From Candidatus Omnitrophota bacterium (lineage in GTDB: Bacteria; Omnitrophota; Gorgyraeia; Tantalellales; Tantalellaceae), in contig WJMH01000007.1 in the NCBI GenBank assembly GCA_014728045.1, forward strand, positions 98,756-162,755: a stretch of DNA of 64,000 nt, read 5' to 3'. This document shows, one piece after another, positions 25,060-33,836 of this stretch; position 1 is the stretch's first letter, and every line of letters begins with the position of its first letter. Below the pieces are notes generated by a model. That model did not search any database. It was not told where the DNA came from and saw only the letters and a program-made list of their open reading frames with translations. The translations under genes and the position numbers were made by a program.

Positions 25060-28000
25060 TCAACTTTTCTGATCGCATTCAAGATTGTGTGTCTCTATCA
25101 TGCTGGTCTGGTGAGCTATCCTTATCGCCAGATCATCTATAATAGAATAAATACAGGGGATCACAATGAGGGTCAATACTGTCGCGAAAACCAGCCCCCA
25201 GCAGAGCGACAGGGCCATAGGAACAAGGAACGGGTCCTTGCCTCCGATCCCATATGCCACCGTGGAAAGTCCTCCAGCAGTAGTAACGGTCGTCAGGATG
25301 ACGGGTCTCAATCTCATCTGACCGGCTTTTATGATGGACTCATTCCTGCTCACGCCGCTTCTCCGAAGTTTATTGATAAAGTCAACAAGCACTATGGAAT
25401 CGTTCACTACTATGCCGTTGAGGCCCACCACTCCCAAAATGGCCATGAAGGAGAAAGCCTGCCCATGCAAAAGAAAAGCGACCACGACTCCGATAAGGCC
25501 GAAAGGTATTGCCATCATAACCACGGCGGGCTGAATAAGCGATTTAAAGAATGAAGCAAGTATGAGATATATCACCAAAAAGGCGAAAAAGAACGCTTTG
25601 GCGAGATCCTTAAGCGATTCTATGGTCTCCTCCTGCTCACCGCCGTATTTTACGTTATAGCCTATGTACCTTTCGTCAATATCGCTGAATTTCTCCATCA
25701 GCATGCGGTTTACTTCCAAAGATGTGATCTTATCGTTATCCACGTTACAGGAAGCGGTAACGACCCTTTTACCGTCAAGATGTTTTATGGTGGTGGTTCC
25801 CGGGACCTTTTTTATCGTGGCGATCTTTTTCAGCGGTATAAGGTTCCCGAACCTGTTCCTAATAAGGACTGCGTCGAAAATCTCCATATCGAACTTCTCA
25901 TCTTCATCGAACATGACTGTGACATCCGTCTCCTCCTCAGCCTTTACCGGTTTTATCTTAGTAGCGATATTTCCCTGGAATACACCCCTGATGGTCTTGG
26001 CAACCTGCTGTATGGAAAGTCCGGCCATCGTGGCTTTCTGATGATCGACCTTAACGCGTATCTCTTCCTTGCCTGGCTTGTGGTCCCAAGTTACGTCCGT
26101 GACGCCGTCTATCGTATTAAGGTAGTCCATGTATTCGTGCGCGATCTTGTCCAGCACCTCAAAATCCTCACCTCTTATACGAGCCTCGACAGGCTTGCCT
26201 ACAGGAGGCCCGGCCTCTGGCATATCGAAACGGAGGTCCTCGAACCCCTTTATATCCCTTGTCTTACGGCGCACCTCGTCTATGATCTGTTCGACTCCGC
26301 GTTTTCGGTCCTGCTCCGGCACAAGATATACCGTTATCTGAGCGTAGTTACTGCCCTGTCCCGCGAAAGGATCCTGCCGGTCCTCCTCGATCTTCCCTAT
26401 GGTAGTTACATACGTATCCAGTTCTTCACCCGGAAGGCGGGATACAATTTTCTCGATCGGCTTCATGAGCTCTTCTGTCTTTTCAAGGGGTGTACCGATC
26501 GGTGCTTCACCCCTTATGAAGAAGTAATTTATGCCCGCGCTGGGAAAAAGTATGAATTTCATAACGTTAGTGGCCAGAAAGAAACACAGGCCCAGCGCCA
26601 GCAGCAACCCGATAAGAACCTTGTATTTGTTCCTCATGGCGGAAGCGACCAGGTTCGTGTATGAACAGACCAGATTCTTGAACCACGGCATCTCTTTTTT
26701 TAGTCTGGGTTTTCCAGCTTTATCGGTGTTTATCTTCACGAAATCCGCCATGTGACTGGGAAGGATTATGAGGGCCTCCCCGAGCGACGCCAGCAGTGCG
26801 GTGATTACGACCGCCGGGATGTTCCATATGAACTTTCCGATTATCCCCGACATGAAAAGCAGCGGAGAAAAAGCCGCGATGGTGGTAAACACCGCCGCCG
26901 TTATGGCTCCCATGACCTCCTCAGCACCTTTTATGGCGGCTTCCTGGGGCTTGACACCCTCTTCCATGTACCGGTACACGTTCTCAGCGACGATTATGCC
27001 GTCATCGACCAGCATGCCGAGGACCACGATCAACCCGAACATGCTTATCAGGTTTATCGTAATACCTAACATGTCCATAACGATAAAGGTCGCGAAGAAA
27101 GAGATAGGTATGCCCAGAACCGTGAAGAAAGCCACCCTTTTCTGGAGGAACACCAGCATAATCGCTATAACGATAATGATACCCCACCAGGCATTGTTCC
27201 TCAGGACATTTAGGCGGCGCCTTGCAAAGAACGAATAATCATTGACGTAAGAGACCTTCAAAGGCCCCTTGACACGCTCAAGGAACTTATTGCTAAAGTT
27301 CTTGATCCTGTCAACGATGGAAATAGCATCGCCCGACTCCTTTTTCAATACTACAAGATTTATAGATCTGGTACCCAGGGTCTTATTTATTACGTCTTCT
27401 TCCTTGAAGGTATCGACCACGTCGGCTACATCTTTTATCTTAAGCCAGTTACCCGAATCATTGGCCCTTATGATAACGTTCGCGACCTCTTCCGCGGTCT
27501 GGAATTCACCGGTCGTCCTCACGCTATACTCGGTGGTCTCAGTATCGATCTTGCCCGCGGGCAAGCTTACATTACGTCCGGCCAGAGCGGTTTCGATCTC
27601 GTCCATTGAAACATAATATTCCTCCATCTTTTCGGGGTCTACCCTGACCTGGACTTCACGGTCCCGGTATCCGCTTTTCTGTATGCGGGCGACTCCATCT
27701 ATGTACTCCAGGTCATCCTCAAGAGCGTCCGCGTATTCCTGGAGTTTCTGTTCGGACATCTCTCCGGAGAGAGACACCTCTACTATTGGGTACTGTTTAC
27801 TAGTGACTTCCACGACCTGAGGCTCGTCATCTATCTCCCTGGGCAGGTCTTTCACTTTATCGACCGCCGTCTGAATATCCCTTACGACCTTCTGTTTATT
27901 AGGTTCATCTGGGTCGATCTTGACAAGGACAAGAGATGTGCTCGAAGCAGACGTCGAATTTATCTCCTTAATACCGTCCACTTCCCTAAGCTCTTTTTCA

Positions 28001-28200
28001 ACGGGAACAGTTATGAGTTTTTCAACATCCTCTGGTGTAGCCCCAGGGAACACTGTTGTTATCGTGACCAGATCAAATGAAACATTAGGGAATATCTCCC
28101 TGTTCATACCCAGCACGACTATCAGACCGATTATTATGATGATAACCGATACCAGATTCACGAAAAGTGAGTTATTTACGCTAAACCTTGGAATGCTCAT
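25060..28200 (-). CDS. RND family efflux permease (HAE1/AcrB-like)
   Basis: This 1046-residue inner-membrane proton-driven exporter has twelve transmembrane helices and two large periplasmic loops. The first helix region starts with NNSLFVNLVSVI, and the helix-4 segment MLVDDGIIVAEN carries the paired Asp of the proton relay. A second-half MAIPFGLIGVV segment is also typical. It exports lipophilic compounds or lipids through TolC. Its ATG overlaps the stop of the TolC-like gene by four bases. No membrane-fusion (adaptor) gene is next to it, which is unusual. Regulation by the upstream MarR protein is likely. Confidence 0.95.
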   Translation of the reverse strand: MSIPRFSVNNSLFVNLVSVIIIIIGLIVVLGMNREIFPNVSFDLVTITTVFPGATPEDVEKLITVPVEKELREVDGIKEINSTSASSTSLVLVKIDPDEPNKQKVVRDIQTAVDKVKDLPREIDDEPQVVEVTSKQYPIVEVSLSGEMSEQKLQEYADALEDDLEYIDGVARIQKSGYRDREVQVRVDPEKMEEYYVSMDEIETALAGRNVSLPAGKIDTETTEYSVRTTGEFQTAEEVANVIIRANDSGNWLKIKDVADVVDTFKEEDVINKTLGTRSINLVVLKKESGDAISIVDRIKNFSNKFLERVKGPLKVSYVNDYSFFARRRLNVLRNNAWWGIIIVIAIMLVFLQKRVAFFTVLGIPISFFATFIVMDMLGITINLISMFGLIVVLGMLVDDGIIVAENVYRYMEEGVKPQEAAIKGAEEVMGAITAAVFTTIAAFSPLLFMSGIIGKFIWNIPAVVITALLASLGEALIILPSHMADFVKINTDKAGKPRLKKEMPWFKNLVCSYTNLVASAMRNKYKVLIGLLLALGLCFFLATNVMKFILFPSAGINYFFIRGEAPIGTPLEKTEELMKPIEKIVSRLPGEELDTYVTTIGKIEEDRQDPFAGQGSNYAQITVYLVPEQDRKRGVEQIIDEVRRKTRDIKGFEDLRFDMPEAGPPVGKPVEARIRGEDFEVLDKIAHEYMDYLNTIDGVTDVTWDHKPGKEEIRVKVDHQKATMAGLSIQQVAKTIRGVFQGNIATKIKPVKAEEETDVTVMFDEDEKFDMEIFDAVLIRNRFGNLIPLKKIATIKKVPGTTTIKHLDGKRVVTASCNVDNDKITSLEVNRMLMEKFSDIDERYIGYNVKYGGEQEETIESLKDLAKAFFFAFLVIYLILASFFKSLIQPAVVMMAIPFGLIGVVVAFLLHGQAFSFMAILGVVGLNGIVVNDSIVLVDFINKLRRSGVSRNESIIKAGQMRLRPVILTTVTTAGGLSTVAYGIGGKDPFLVPMALSLCWGLVFATVLTLIVIPCIYSIIDDLAIRIAHQTSMIETHNLECDQKS

Positions 28201-29690
28201 ATATGATCCTCATACCCCTCTAGCAGCACGTTCATTGACCTGAAAAGATCAACCTTGGCTTTCCGATGGTCCTTGATGAACCCCACGTTCTCCAGTTCGG
28301 CGCGCAGAAGGTCCCGCTGATAATCTATAAGTATCTTGGTCATGGAGCGTCCGTAACGGAACCGTTTCTCTTCTTCTTCCAGTTTCTGCGACTGTAACCG
28401 AACCGCCTTGCCGGTGAATTCCAGGCTTCTTCCGTAAGATCTCGTGTCATTATACGCGTTGACAACGTCGGTGATTATCTTTCTTTCTACCTGTTTGAGG
28501 CTGACCAGGGCCTTCTGTTTTTTCAAGGAAGCCCGGTCATACTGACTTCTAGCTTCAGAATTCTCTATCGGAATATTGAACTCGACCCCGGCAAAATACT
28601 CGGCGTGGTCAGAGGCAGTAGCCTTGCCCGCGGCCGTATTGAAATCCCTATTGATACCGTTCATCTTCATACTCAGGAGCAGATCGATCTCAGGCCATAG
28701 CTGGTTGCCCTTCATCCTCAGATCGAGCCCCCTTATATCGACATCGCGCTTTTTTATCATATAATCACGCCTTTTCCGGAAAGCCTCTTCCAGGCATTGC
28801 TTAAGATCCCTGTCGATTGGATAGGTACTGAGTTGCTGCGCCGGTTCAACCCGAGCCTTCTCCTGGACGTTCATCAACAGTTTAAGTATCTCTTGTGCCC
28901 GTTTATAATTATTCTCAGCGATTATCACCTCGGCCTGCCGGTTGGCAACATTGGCCTCGACCGCATAAAGATCCACCTTTTCCTTCAGGCCTATGTTAAA
29001 ATTCCTCTCTTCGACATCGTAGAGCTCAATCGCCTTATCCAAAATATCCTGGAAGATACTGAGAGTTTTCTCAGCCGACATTAGATCGATGTACGCTTTT
29101 ATGGTATTCGCCAGATGATTTTCTATGCGGTCTTTTGTCTGCAGGTCAGCATTCTCAATAGCAAGTTTTGTCAACGTAACAGTGTTCCGGTCAATGAACC
29201 CGAAGGAATTCTCTCCAACGGGCTGTCTCGCTTCAAGAGAGATCTCCGTGTCATGTGCCGGGTTCTTGGACACGAAGACGGTATCAGACCAGGTCCGGGT
29301 ATCACTCCAATTGACCGTTATGGTGGTACCTGTGGGAAGCTTCTTGCTGGCGCCAAAAGAATATATATTCGTCTGGTCATCATCGGGAGCAAAGACCGAA
29401 AGCTCCTGTCTTTTATCCTCGGTATAACTTACGTTACCGAAAAAGAACGTGTCAAAAACCGCCTCCGAGAATAATAGGTCTGTCTCAGCCACATAAAGAT
29501 CCAGCTTGGCCAGTTTTACCTCATAACTGTTCTGTAGAGTGAGTCTGATGCAGTCCTCAAGTGAAAGCACGATACTCGTGATTTCAACGGGAGACTTTTC
29601 ATCCTCCGGCTGCTGAACCGCCAGAACCGTGCCCGCTCCCAGGCTCATCATTATCAGCAAAATGATCAGATTAAAGGATATTCTTTTCAT
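28197..29690 (-). CDS. TolC-like outer membrane efflux protein
   Basis: This 497-residue protein has a signal peptide (cleaved near residue 24) and two outer-membrane-efflux repeats made mostly of long coiled helices, with a few beta-strand segments (NVSYTEDKRQEL, TGTTITVNWSDT, AEYFAGVEFNIPIENSEAR). TolC trimers form a channel across the outer membrane and periplasm that docks with RND pumps. The gene is between marR-like and RND genes with four-base overlaps on both sides, so the three proteins are made together. Confidence 0.93.
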   Translation of the reverse strand: MKRISFNLIILLIMMSLGAGTVLAVQQPEDEKSPVEITSIVLSLEDCIRLTLQNSYEVKLAKLDLYVAETDLLFSEAVFDTFFFGNVSYTEDKRQELSVFAPDDDQTNIYSFGASKKLPTGTTITVNWSDTRTWSDTVFVSKNPAHDTEISLEARQPVGENSFGFIDRNTVTLTKLAIENADLQTKDRIENHLANTIKAYIDLMSAEKTLSIFQDILDKAIELYDVEERNFNIGLKEKVDLYAVEANVANRQAEVIIAENNYKRAQEILKLLMNVQEKARVEPAQQLSTYPIDRDLKQCLEEAFRKRRDYMIKKRDVDIRGLDLRMKGNQLWPEIDLLLSMKMNGINRDFNTAAGKATASDHAEYFAGVEFNIPIENSEARSQYDRASLKKQKALVSLKQVERKIITDVVNAYNDTRSYGRSLEFTGKAVRLQSQKLEEEEKRFRYGRSMTKILIDYQRDLLRAELENVGFIKDHRKAKVDLFRSMNVLLEGYEDHI

Positions 29691-30133
29691 CGCTCTTTGG
29701 TTATATTGTTGTATATCTTGCGTATCATTCTCAGGTAATCGTTTCTTTCTGATTCGTTGAGAACCGAATAAAGTTCCTTGGTGGCCTCTACCCGCATCTT
29801 ATTGACCTCTTCGGAGATTTTACTTCCCTTTTGGCGCATGGTCACATTGACAACCCTCCTGTCCTCGCTGGAACGCGCTCTCTCCACAAGTTCCATCTGT
29901 ATCATCTTATCTATTATCGCCGTGGCGGCCCCCATGGAGAGATTAAGCGCCTGCGCGAGTTCGCTCATAGAGCACGGGCCCTTTTCCCGGAGCATGTCCA
30001 AGACAACTATGTGTGAGACGGCAAGGTTCGCATCGGTAAGACATGCCTCCATCCTTCCGGTCACGGCTCTCATCAAGGTCGGCAGCATCCTGCTCATTTC
30101 TACAGCGAAATCTTCTTGTTTACCAGTTGCCAT
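29687..30133 (-). CDS. MarR family transcriptional regulator
   Basis: The 148 residues have the winged-helix core CSMSELAQALNLSMGAATAIIDKMIQMELVER followed by the MarR wing DRRVVNVTMRQKGSKI. Flanking helices should mediate dimerisation. MarR proteins usually repress their own efflux operons and release DNA on binding phenolic or other ligands. A GCAAAAT inverted repeat lies in the leader just before the gene, downstream of a consensus promoter, and is the best operator candidate. It overlaps the TolC-like gene by four bases. Confidence 0.94.
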   Translation of the reverse strand: MATGKQEDFAVEMSRMLPTLMRAVTGRMEACLTDANLAVSHIVVLDMLREKGPCSMSELAQALNLSMGAATAIIDKMIQMELVERARSSEDRRVVNVTMRQKGSKISEEVNKMRVEATKELYSVLNESERNDYLRMIRKIYNNITKER

Positions 30134-30154
30134 GCGGACCCCCCTTTTTAATAA

Positions 30155-30172
30155 GCAAAATATTTATTTTGC
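30155..30172. promoter_or_regulatory. inverted repeat, candidate MarR operator
   Basis: Perfect 7-base arms GCAAAAT and ATTTTGC are separated by four bases, 22 bases before the MarR start codon and about 35 bases downstream of the -10 box. The size fits MarR-family operators. Confidence 0.5.
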
Positions 30173-30206
30173 GAATAGTTTAATTGCTAAAATATTCCTT
30201 AATTAA

Positions 30207-30235
30207 AGTATAACCCGGATCGCCTGATCTGTCAA
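30207..30235 (-). promoter_or_regulatory. consensus sigma-70 promoter of the MarR-TolC-RND operon
   Basis: A perfect -35 TTGACA (30230-30235) and a -10 TATACT (30207-30212) have an ideal 17-base spacer on the minus strand. Confidence 0.8.
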
Positions 30236-30239
30236 CTTT

Positions 30240-30851
30240 TTAGGAAGTAAATTTAATGGTAAGTGCGAACGTCAAAGGGTTTTCCCCCAGCTGTTCGGGA
30301 AACGCTGGAAACGGCTGAGATCTTCGAATAGCCTTAATAACACCCCTCTCGGTATCTCTGGGCAGAACGGTATGGATTTGATCTATCTTCTGGAGAGCGC
30401 CATTACTGGAGACAGTGAAAACGACTTCCACCGTTCCCTTTTCGTCCCCCGGGGCATATGAATGGATGCATGATCGAATCTTTTCTCTGAGAACGTTGAA
30501 ATAATCAAGATACGCCTTTTCCTTTTCGTTTTGATGTTCCTGCGGGGCTGTTTCCTCCTGCAAAGAGCTTTGAATCGATTCTTTTGAATCAAGTGCTAAC
30601 CCTTTGCTTGTTGAGTCCCCGGTCTTTTCGTTTTCCTGTTCTTTATTATCACATGAAGCAGTAGCATAGATTTCTTCTTCCAGCGCGACGCGGGGGTCGT
30701 TGATGATGATATAATCCAGTTCCACCATATCGGCTTCGGCGTCTTCACGGTCGGTGGTCTGCAGTAAATACGACGGCGATATCACCGCTAAATGCGCGAT
30801 AACCGACAAAGTAAGCGCTAGTCTGAATGCGGGGTCCATGAACATTTTCAT
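30240..30851 (-). CDS. TonB-like energy transducer
   Basis: The 203 residues have an N-terminal transmembrane anchor (about 8-30), a charged periplasmic linker rich in Glu, Lys and Gln and a C-terminal TonB domain (about 115-203; conserved DYFNVLREKIR, TVEVVFTVSSNG, and SQPFPAFPEQL). It should couple the proton motive force, through ExbB/ExbD, to the TonB-dependent receptor encoded upstream. ExbB and ExbD are not in this window. The linker lacks the Pro-Glu/Pro-Lys repeats of classical TonB. It has its own strong promoter as well as possible read-through from the riboswitch transcript. Confidence 0.85.
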   Translation of the reverse strand: MKMFMDPAFRLALTLSVIAHLAVISPSYLLQTTDREDAEADMVELDYIIINDPRVALEEEIYATASCDNKEQENEKTGDSTSKGLALDSKESIQSSLQEETAPQEHQNEKEKAYLDYFNVLREKIRSCIHSYAPGDEKGTVEVVFTVSSNGALQKIDQIHTVLPRDTERGVIKAIRRSQPFPAFPEQLGENPLTFALTIKFTS

Positions 30852-30889
30852 ATAAGGTGTTGCTGAGATACAGTTGCAATGATCGCTCT

Positions 30890-30918
30890 ATTATAATATT
30901 TCCAACAGCGGTTTTCAA
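30890..30918 (-). promoter_or_regulatory. sigma-70-type promoter for the TonB-like gene
   Basis: A -35 TTGAAA (30913-30918) and a -10 TATAAT (30890-30895) have a 17-base spacer on the minus strand, in the gap after the receptor gene. Confidence 0.7.
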
Positions 30919-30952
30919 CTTATAGCTAAGAAGATGGGTCCGTTCCTTAATC

Positions 30953-32977
30953 CTAGAATTTCAGAGTGCCTTCCAGGAACAAGTTTATCCCTTCAGCGGG
31001 ATAATAATTGATCCTGCCATTATTAGCGTTACGCACGCTGTAATGATAAAACTTCTCATTGAACAGATTATTTATGCCCGCGCCGAGCCTGATCTGATCA
31101 TTCTCATAAAAAAAGTTTAAATCAAAAGTCGCATATGGTTTTAGGGGTTCATATATATTCTGCTGGTCGTTTATACAGTGTCTCTCCCCCACGAAAAGAG
31201 CCACAAAGTTAAATGTAAAATATTCTAGAAAATATACCCTGATACCTGCAGAACCTTTATTGCTAGGGACCATGGGTATGTATTTATCATCGTATGTATC
31301 ATCAACGAACTTTGCGTTCGTAAAAGTATAATTGCCGAATAGTTCGATATTTTCAAAGACTTCCGCTTTTGCGGACACTTCCAGGCCCTGGTGACGTGTC
31401 TTTCCGTAATTCTCGTTGGCGCCCGTGCCGAATATCCCCCCCAGAGGATTGTAGAAGATCTCGTTCTTCAGGTTCATCCAGTAACCTGTTATCTCCACTC
31501 TGGCCTTTTCCCCAATAGCCTGCCTAATCCCGACCTCGTAATTCCTTGATATCTGTTCCTTGAGATTCGGATTCAGTGCCCCCCAGACTATGTATTCATC
31601 GGTCGCAGGAAAACGGAAACTGGTATTATGCGTGCAGAAAATCTCAGAATTACCCATGTATTCGTAAATGATTCCAAGATTGTACATTCTAGCTATCTTT
31701 TTCTTATGAGTATCTATAGTGGGGTTCCACCCCGTTAGGTCCTGATAATCGAGATCATACCCCGCGTGCTCATACCTGAATCCACCAACTACTGTAAGTT
31801 CCGGGAATACGGAAAAAGAATCCTGTCCGTACCAGGCGATCGTGTTCTTTTTCACAGCGGTAATGCTCTGGATAAGATCGGCCGCCGTATATACATCGGA
31901 ATCGTTCTCCTCCCTGTAATAATCAAGTCCGGTGACCAGCTTATTGGCGAACCCGAAAAAGTCCCTATCCATCACGTATTTGGGTGTGATGCCGTAAGTG
32001 TCTATGGTAGCACGCCTTATGGGATTCCATCCTGCATTCGCGCCTATGTAATTGGAGTAAACGTACCTTCGCCTGTAAAAAAAGTCACATGAGGCGGAAC
32101 CCCAGCTCCCGAAGGTCTTGTCGAACCCCCCCGAAAAATTCCAGTCGGTATTCTTGACGTAATCATCTCCAAATGAGGAAAACGTACGGTCATGAGCCTC
32201 CAGGTCGGTGGCTGATATCGCTCCAGGCAGACCGTATTCTGATCTGTGCCAGGACTGGCTTACCCTCAAGGCAAACTCAGGATCAATATCATAGATCAGT
32301 TTTGAGAAAAAATCCCAGTTGTTAAAATAACTGTTATTACGGTATCCATGTATAGCCTTCCGCCCTCCCCTGAGAATAAAACTCAGGTTCTCCACCGAAC
32401 CGCCAAGTTCTATTTTCTCTTCGTTCATGTCATAACTGCCGTATCTCTGTGTGTAGTTGACGTACGGCTCTCCTCTTCCGCTTTTAGTTATGATATTGAT
32501 GACGCCGCTTGTAGCGTTATCACCGTAAAGAACAGCCCCTGCACCTCCGCGGATGATTTCGATCCTCTCTATCTGGTCTATCGGTATCTGCGTCCAGTCC
32601 ACCCCGCTGAGGTCCACTTCATTAACACGCCTTCCGTCAACAAGAACGGCAACATTCATCTGGGCCTGCTCACCGAAACCACGGATATCGACCTGGGCGC
32701 TCGTACCGTTTCCTATCCAGTCCTTAACGAATATCCCCGTCTCGTTCCTGAGCAATCCGATCGTGGACTGCGCGTTGGAGTTTTCGATCTTTTTTCTGGT
32801 GATCACCGAAACGCTGGCCGGCGTTCTGCTCTCCAGTTCACGGGACCTCATGGGAGTCACGAATATGGGGTCCAGCCTGATAAAATCCTGATCATCCTGC
32901 TGCGCGCACACGGAATCATCTAAGGATGCGCTCAAAAGCACAATGGCCGCGCATAGAATCAATGCCACTTTGTTCAT
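30953..32977 (-). CDS. btuB: TonB-dependent receptor, probable cobalamin transporter (BtuB-like)
   Basis: This 674-residue outer membrane barrel has a signal peptide (about 1-25), a TonB-box-like start (DPIFVTPMR), a plug domain (about 45-165 with VDIRGFGEQAQMNVAVLVDGRRVN and IERIEIIRGGAGAVLYGDNATSGVINIIT) and a beta barrel ending in aromatic EGTLKF. The gene follows a cobalamin riboswitch with a terminator, so cobalamin or a related corrinoid is the likely substrate. The match to BtuB is by context and general architecture; siderophore receptors share the fold. A TonB-like protein is encoded just downstream. Confidence 0.85.
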   Translation of the reverse strand: MNKVALILCAAIVLLSASLDDSVCAQQDDQDFIRLDPIFVTPMRSRELESRTPASVSVITRKKIENSNAQSTIGLLRNETGIFVKDWIGNGTSAQVDIRGFGEQAQMNVAVLVDGRRVNEVDLSGVDWTQIPIDQIERIEIIRGGAGAVLYGDNATSGVINIITKSGRGEPYVNYTQRYGSYDMNEEKIELGGSVENLSFILRGGRKAIHGYRNNSYFNNWDFFSKLIYDIDPEFALRVSQSWHRSEYGLPGAISATDLEAHDRTFSSFGDDYVKNTDWNFSGGFDKTFGSWGSASCDFFYRRRYVYSNYIGANAGWNPIRRATIDTYGITPKYVMDRDFFGFANKLVTGLDYYREENDSDVYTAADLIQSITAVKKNTIAWYGQDSFSVFPELTVVGGFRYEHAGYDLDYQDLTGWNPTIDTHKKKIARMYNLGIIYEYMGNSEIFCTHNTSFRFPATDEYIVWGALNPNLKEQISRNYEVGIRQAIGEKARVEITGYWMNLKNEIFYNPLGGIFGTGANENYGKTRHQGLEVSAKAEVFENIELFGNYTFTNAKFVDDTYDDKYIPMVPSNKGSAGIRVYFLEYFTFNFVALFVGERHCINDQQNIYEPLKPYATFDLNFFYENDQIRLGAGINNLFNEKFYHYSVRNANNGRINYYPAEGINLFLEGTLKF

Positions 32978-32994
32978 TTAATTTCCTTTCCGTA

Positions 32995-33050
32995 AAACAA
33001 AAAACCCCGGCGTCCTTACGAACACCGGGGTTAACCGCATTTATAACCCT
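32995..33050 (-). terminator. riboswitch-controlled terminator with overlapping antiterminator
   Basis: On the minus strand an 8-bp GC-rich stem (arms 33025-33032 and 33003-33010) ends in a T tract, a typical intrinsic terminator before the receptor ATG. An alternative hairpin can pair GGGTTA (33044-33049) with TAACCC (33028-33033), which uses part of the terminator 5' arm. The two structures exclude each other. Confidence 0.8.
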
Positions 33051-33094
33051 TCAATATGAACCCAAAAGCCTCCTCGGGCTTTCTTAGGATATGT

Positions 33095-33245
33095 TATCAT
33101 GCAGGCAGGTCTTCTGACTCCCGTGTCAACCTACTTGTTCCGGCCTTCCCGCCTCCATGGCAGTGGCCTTTCTGGAACTTTCGTCTCCGGTAACAGCGGC
33201 GGGACCGTGTCCGACTCTCACGGACTTCCCTTTTAAAACCTTGCG
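33095..33245 (-). promoter_or_regulatory. cobalamin riboswitch
   Basis: The minus strand carries the conserved cobalamin-aptamer blocks in order: AAGGGAAGTCCGTGAGAGTC, CGGTCCCGCCGCTGT, GCCACTG, GGCGGGAAGG and the final box AGTCAGAAGACCTGCCTGC. It binds adenosylcobalamin or related corrinoids. The terminator about 60 bases downstream indicates transcriptional control of the receptor gene. The aptamer begins about 25 bases after the stop of the small membrane protein gene, so it lies inside a multi-gene transcript. Confidence 0.95.
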
Positions 33246-33269
33246 ATTACCCGCATGTTTGCAAGCGCT

Positions 33270-33779
33270 CTACTCAGCACCAGCTAAAAGAACACGACTG
33301 AATCTGGTATTATCTACCAGCTTCCTTGCCATTTCATAGGAACCGAAAAGCAACAGCCCAAAAGCAGCATTTGAGATCATGGTGTTCCTGAAAAATGGTA
33401 TAGCCTTGACGTAGCAGCTGGCCAATCCTTCCAAGGTATGGGGATACCATGCCAGCCATACTCCGAAATTAGTGATCAGGAAGAACAAAAATGCTGAAAA
33501 TATTGTCGTCCCCAGTATGTTGGCGGGGGTTCTGCGCTTCTTCAACCACATGCCGATAAAGCCTATGAGAATGAACGAACCCCAGGTATACAGGAAAACT
33601 CCATGCAGTCCTAAGATTAGGTCGCTCACCATCATTATGGCGAGGGGAACCCACGGAACCACCCTTTTATCCAGGTAAGCACCCGCAAAAAGGGCTATTG
33701 CGGCTACAGGTGCCATATTAGGCATATGGGGAAGCATCCTGAGAAGAAAACCCAACAATATAAGTATATAAGCTACCAT
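33270..33779 (-). CDS. small membrane protein, S-component-like (DUF6580 type), candidate corrinoid transporter
   Basis: The 169 residues form about five hydrophobic helices. The motifs RMLPHMPNMAPVAAIALFAGAYL near the N-terminus and ASCYVKAIPFFRNTMISNAAFG near the C-terminus match the DUF6580 family as I recall it, whose fold resembles ECF transporter S components. It lies directly before a cobalamin riboswitch and a TonB-dependent receptor, and no BtuCD or ECF energising genes are present. A cysteine is conserved-looking in SCYVKAI. By analogy with the solitary transporter BtuM it could take up B12 across the inner membrane; that is inference. A promoter is seen just upstream. Confidence 0.7.
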   Translation of the reverse strand: MVAYILILLGFLLRMLPHMPNMAPVAAIALFAGAYLDKRVVPWVPLAIMMVSDLILGLHGVFLYTWGSFILIGFIGMWLKKRRTPANILGTTIFSAFLFFLITNFGVWLAWYPHTLEGLASCYVKAIPFFRNTMISNAAFGLLLFGSYEMARKLVDNTRFSRVLLAGAE

Positions 33780-33800
33780 GATCCTCCCTTTTTGAAAAAT

Positions 33801-33829
33801 ATATTACTTCATTAAAATCATTGTTTCAA
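33801..33829 (-). promoter_or_regulatory. sigma-70-type promoter for the DUF6580/riboswitch/receptor unit
   Basis: A -35 TTGAAA (33824-33829) and a -10 TAATAT (33801-33806) have a 17-base spacer on the minus strand, and GGGAGG follows before the ATG of the small membrane protein. Confidence 0.6.
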
Positions 33830-33836
33830 GGAAAAT

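Noticed and set aside
25780..26664. Plus-strand reading frame of 294 codons
   Set aside because: It is antisense to the RND gene, whose motifs and length are clear.
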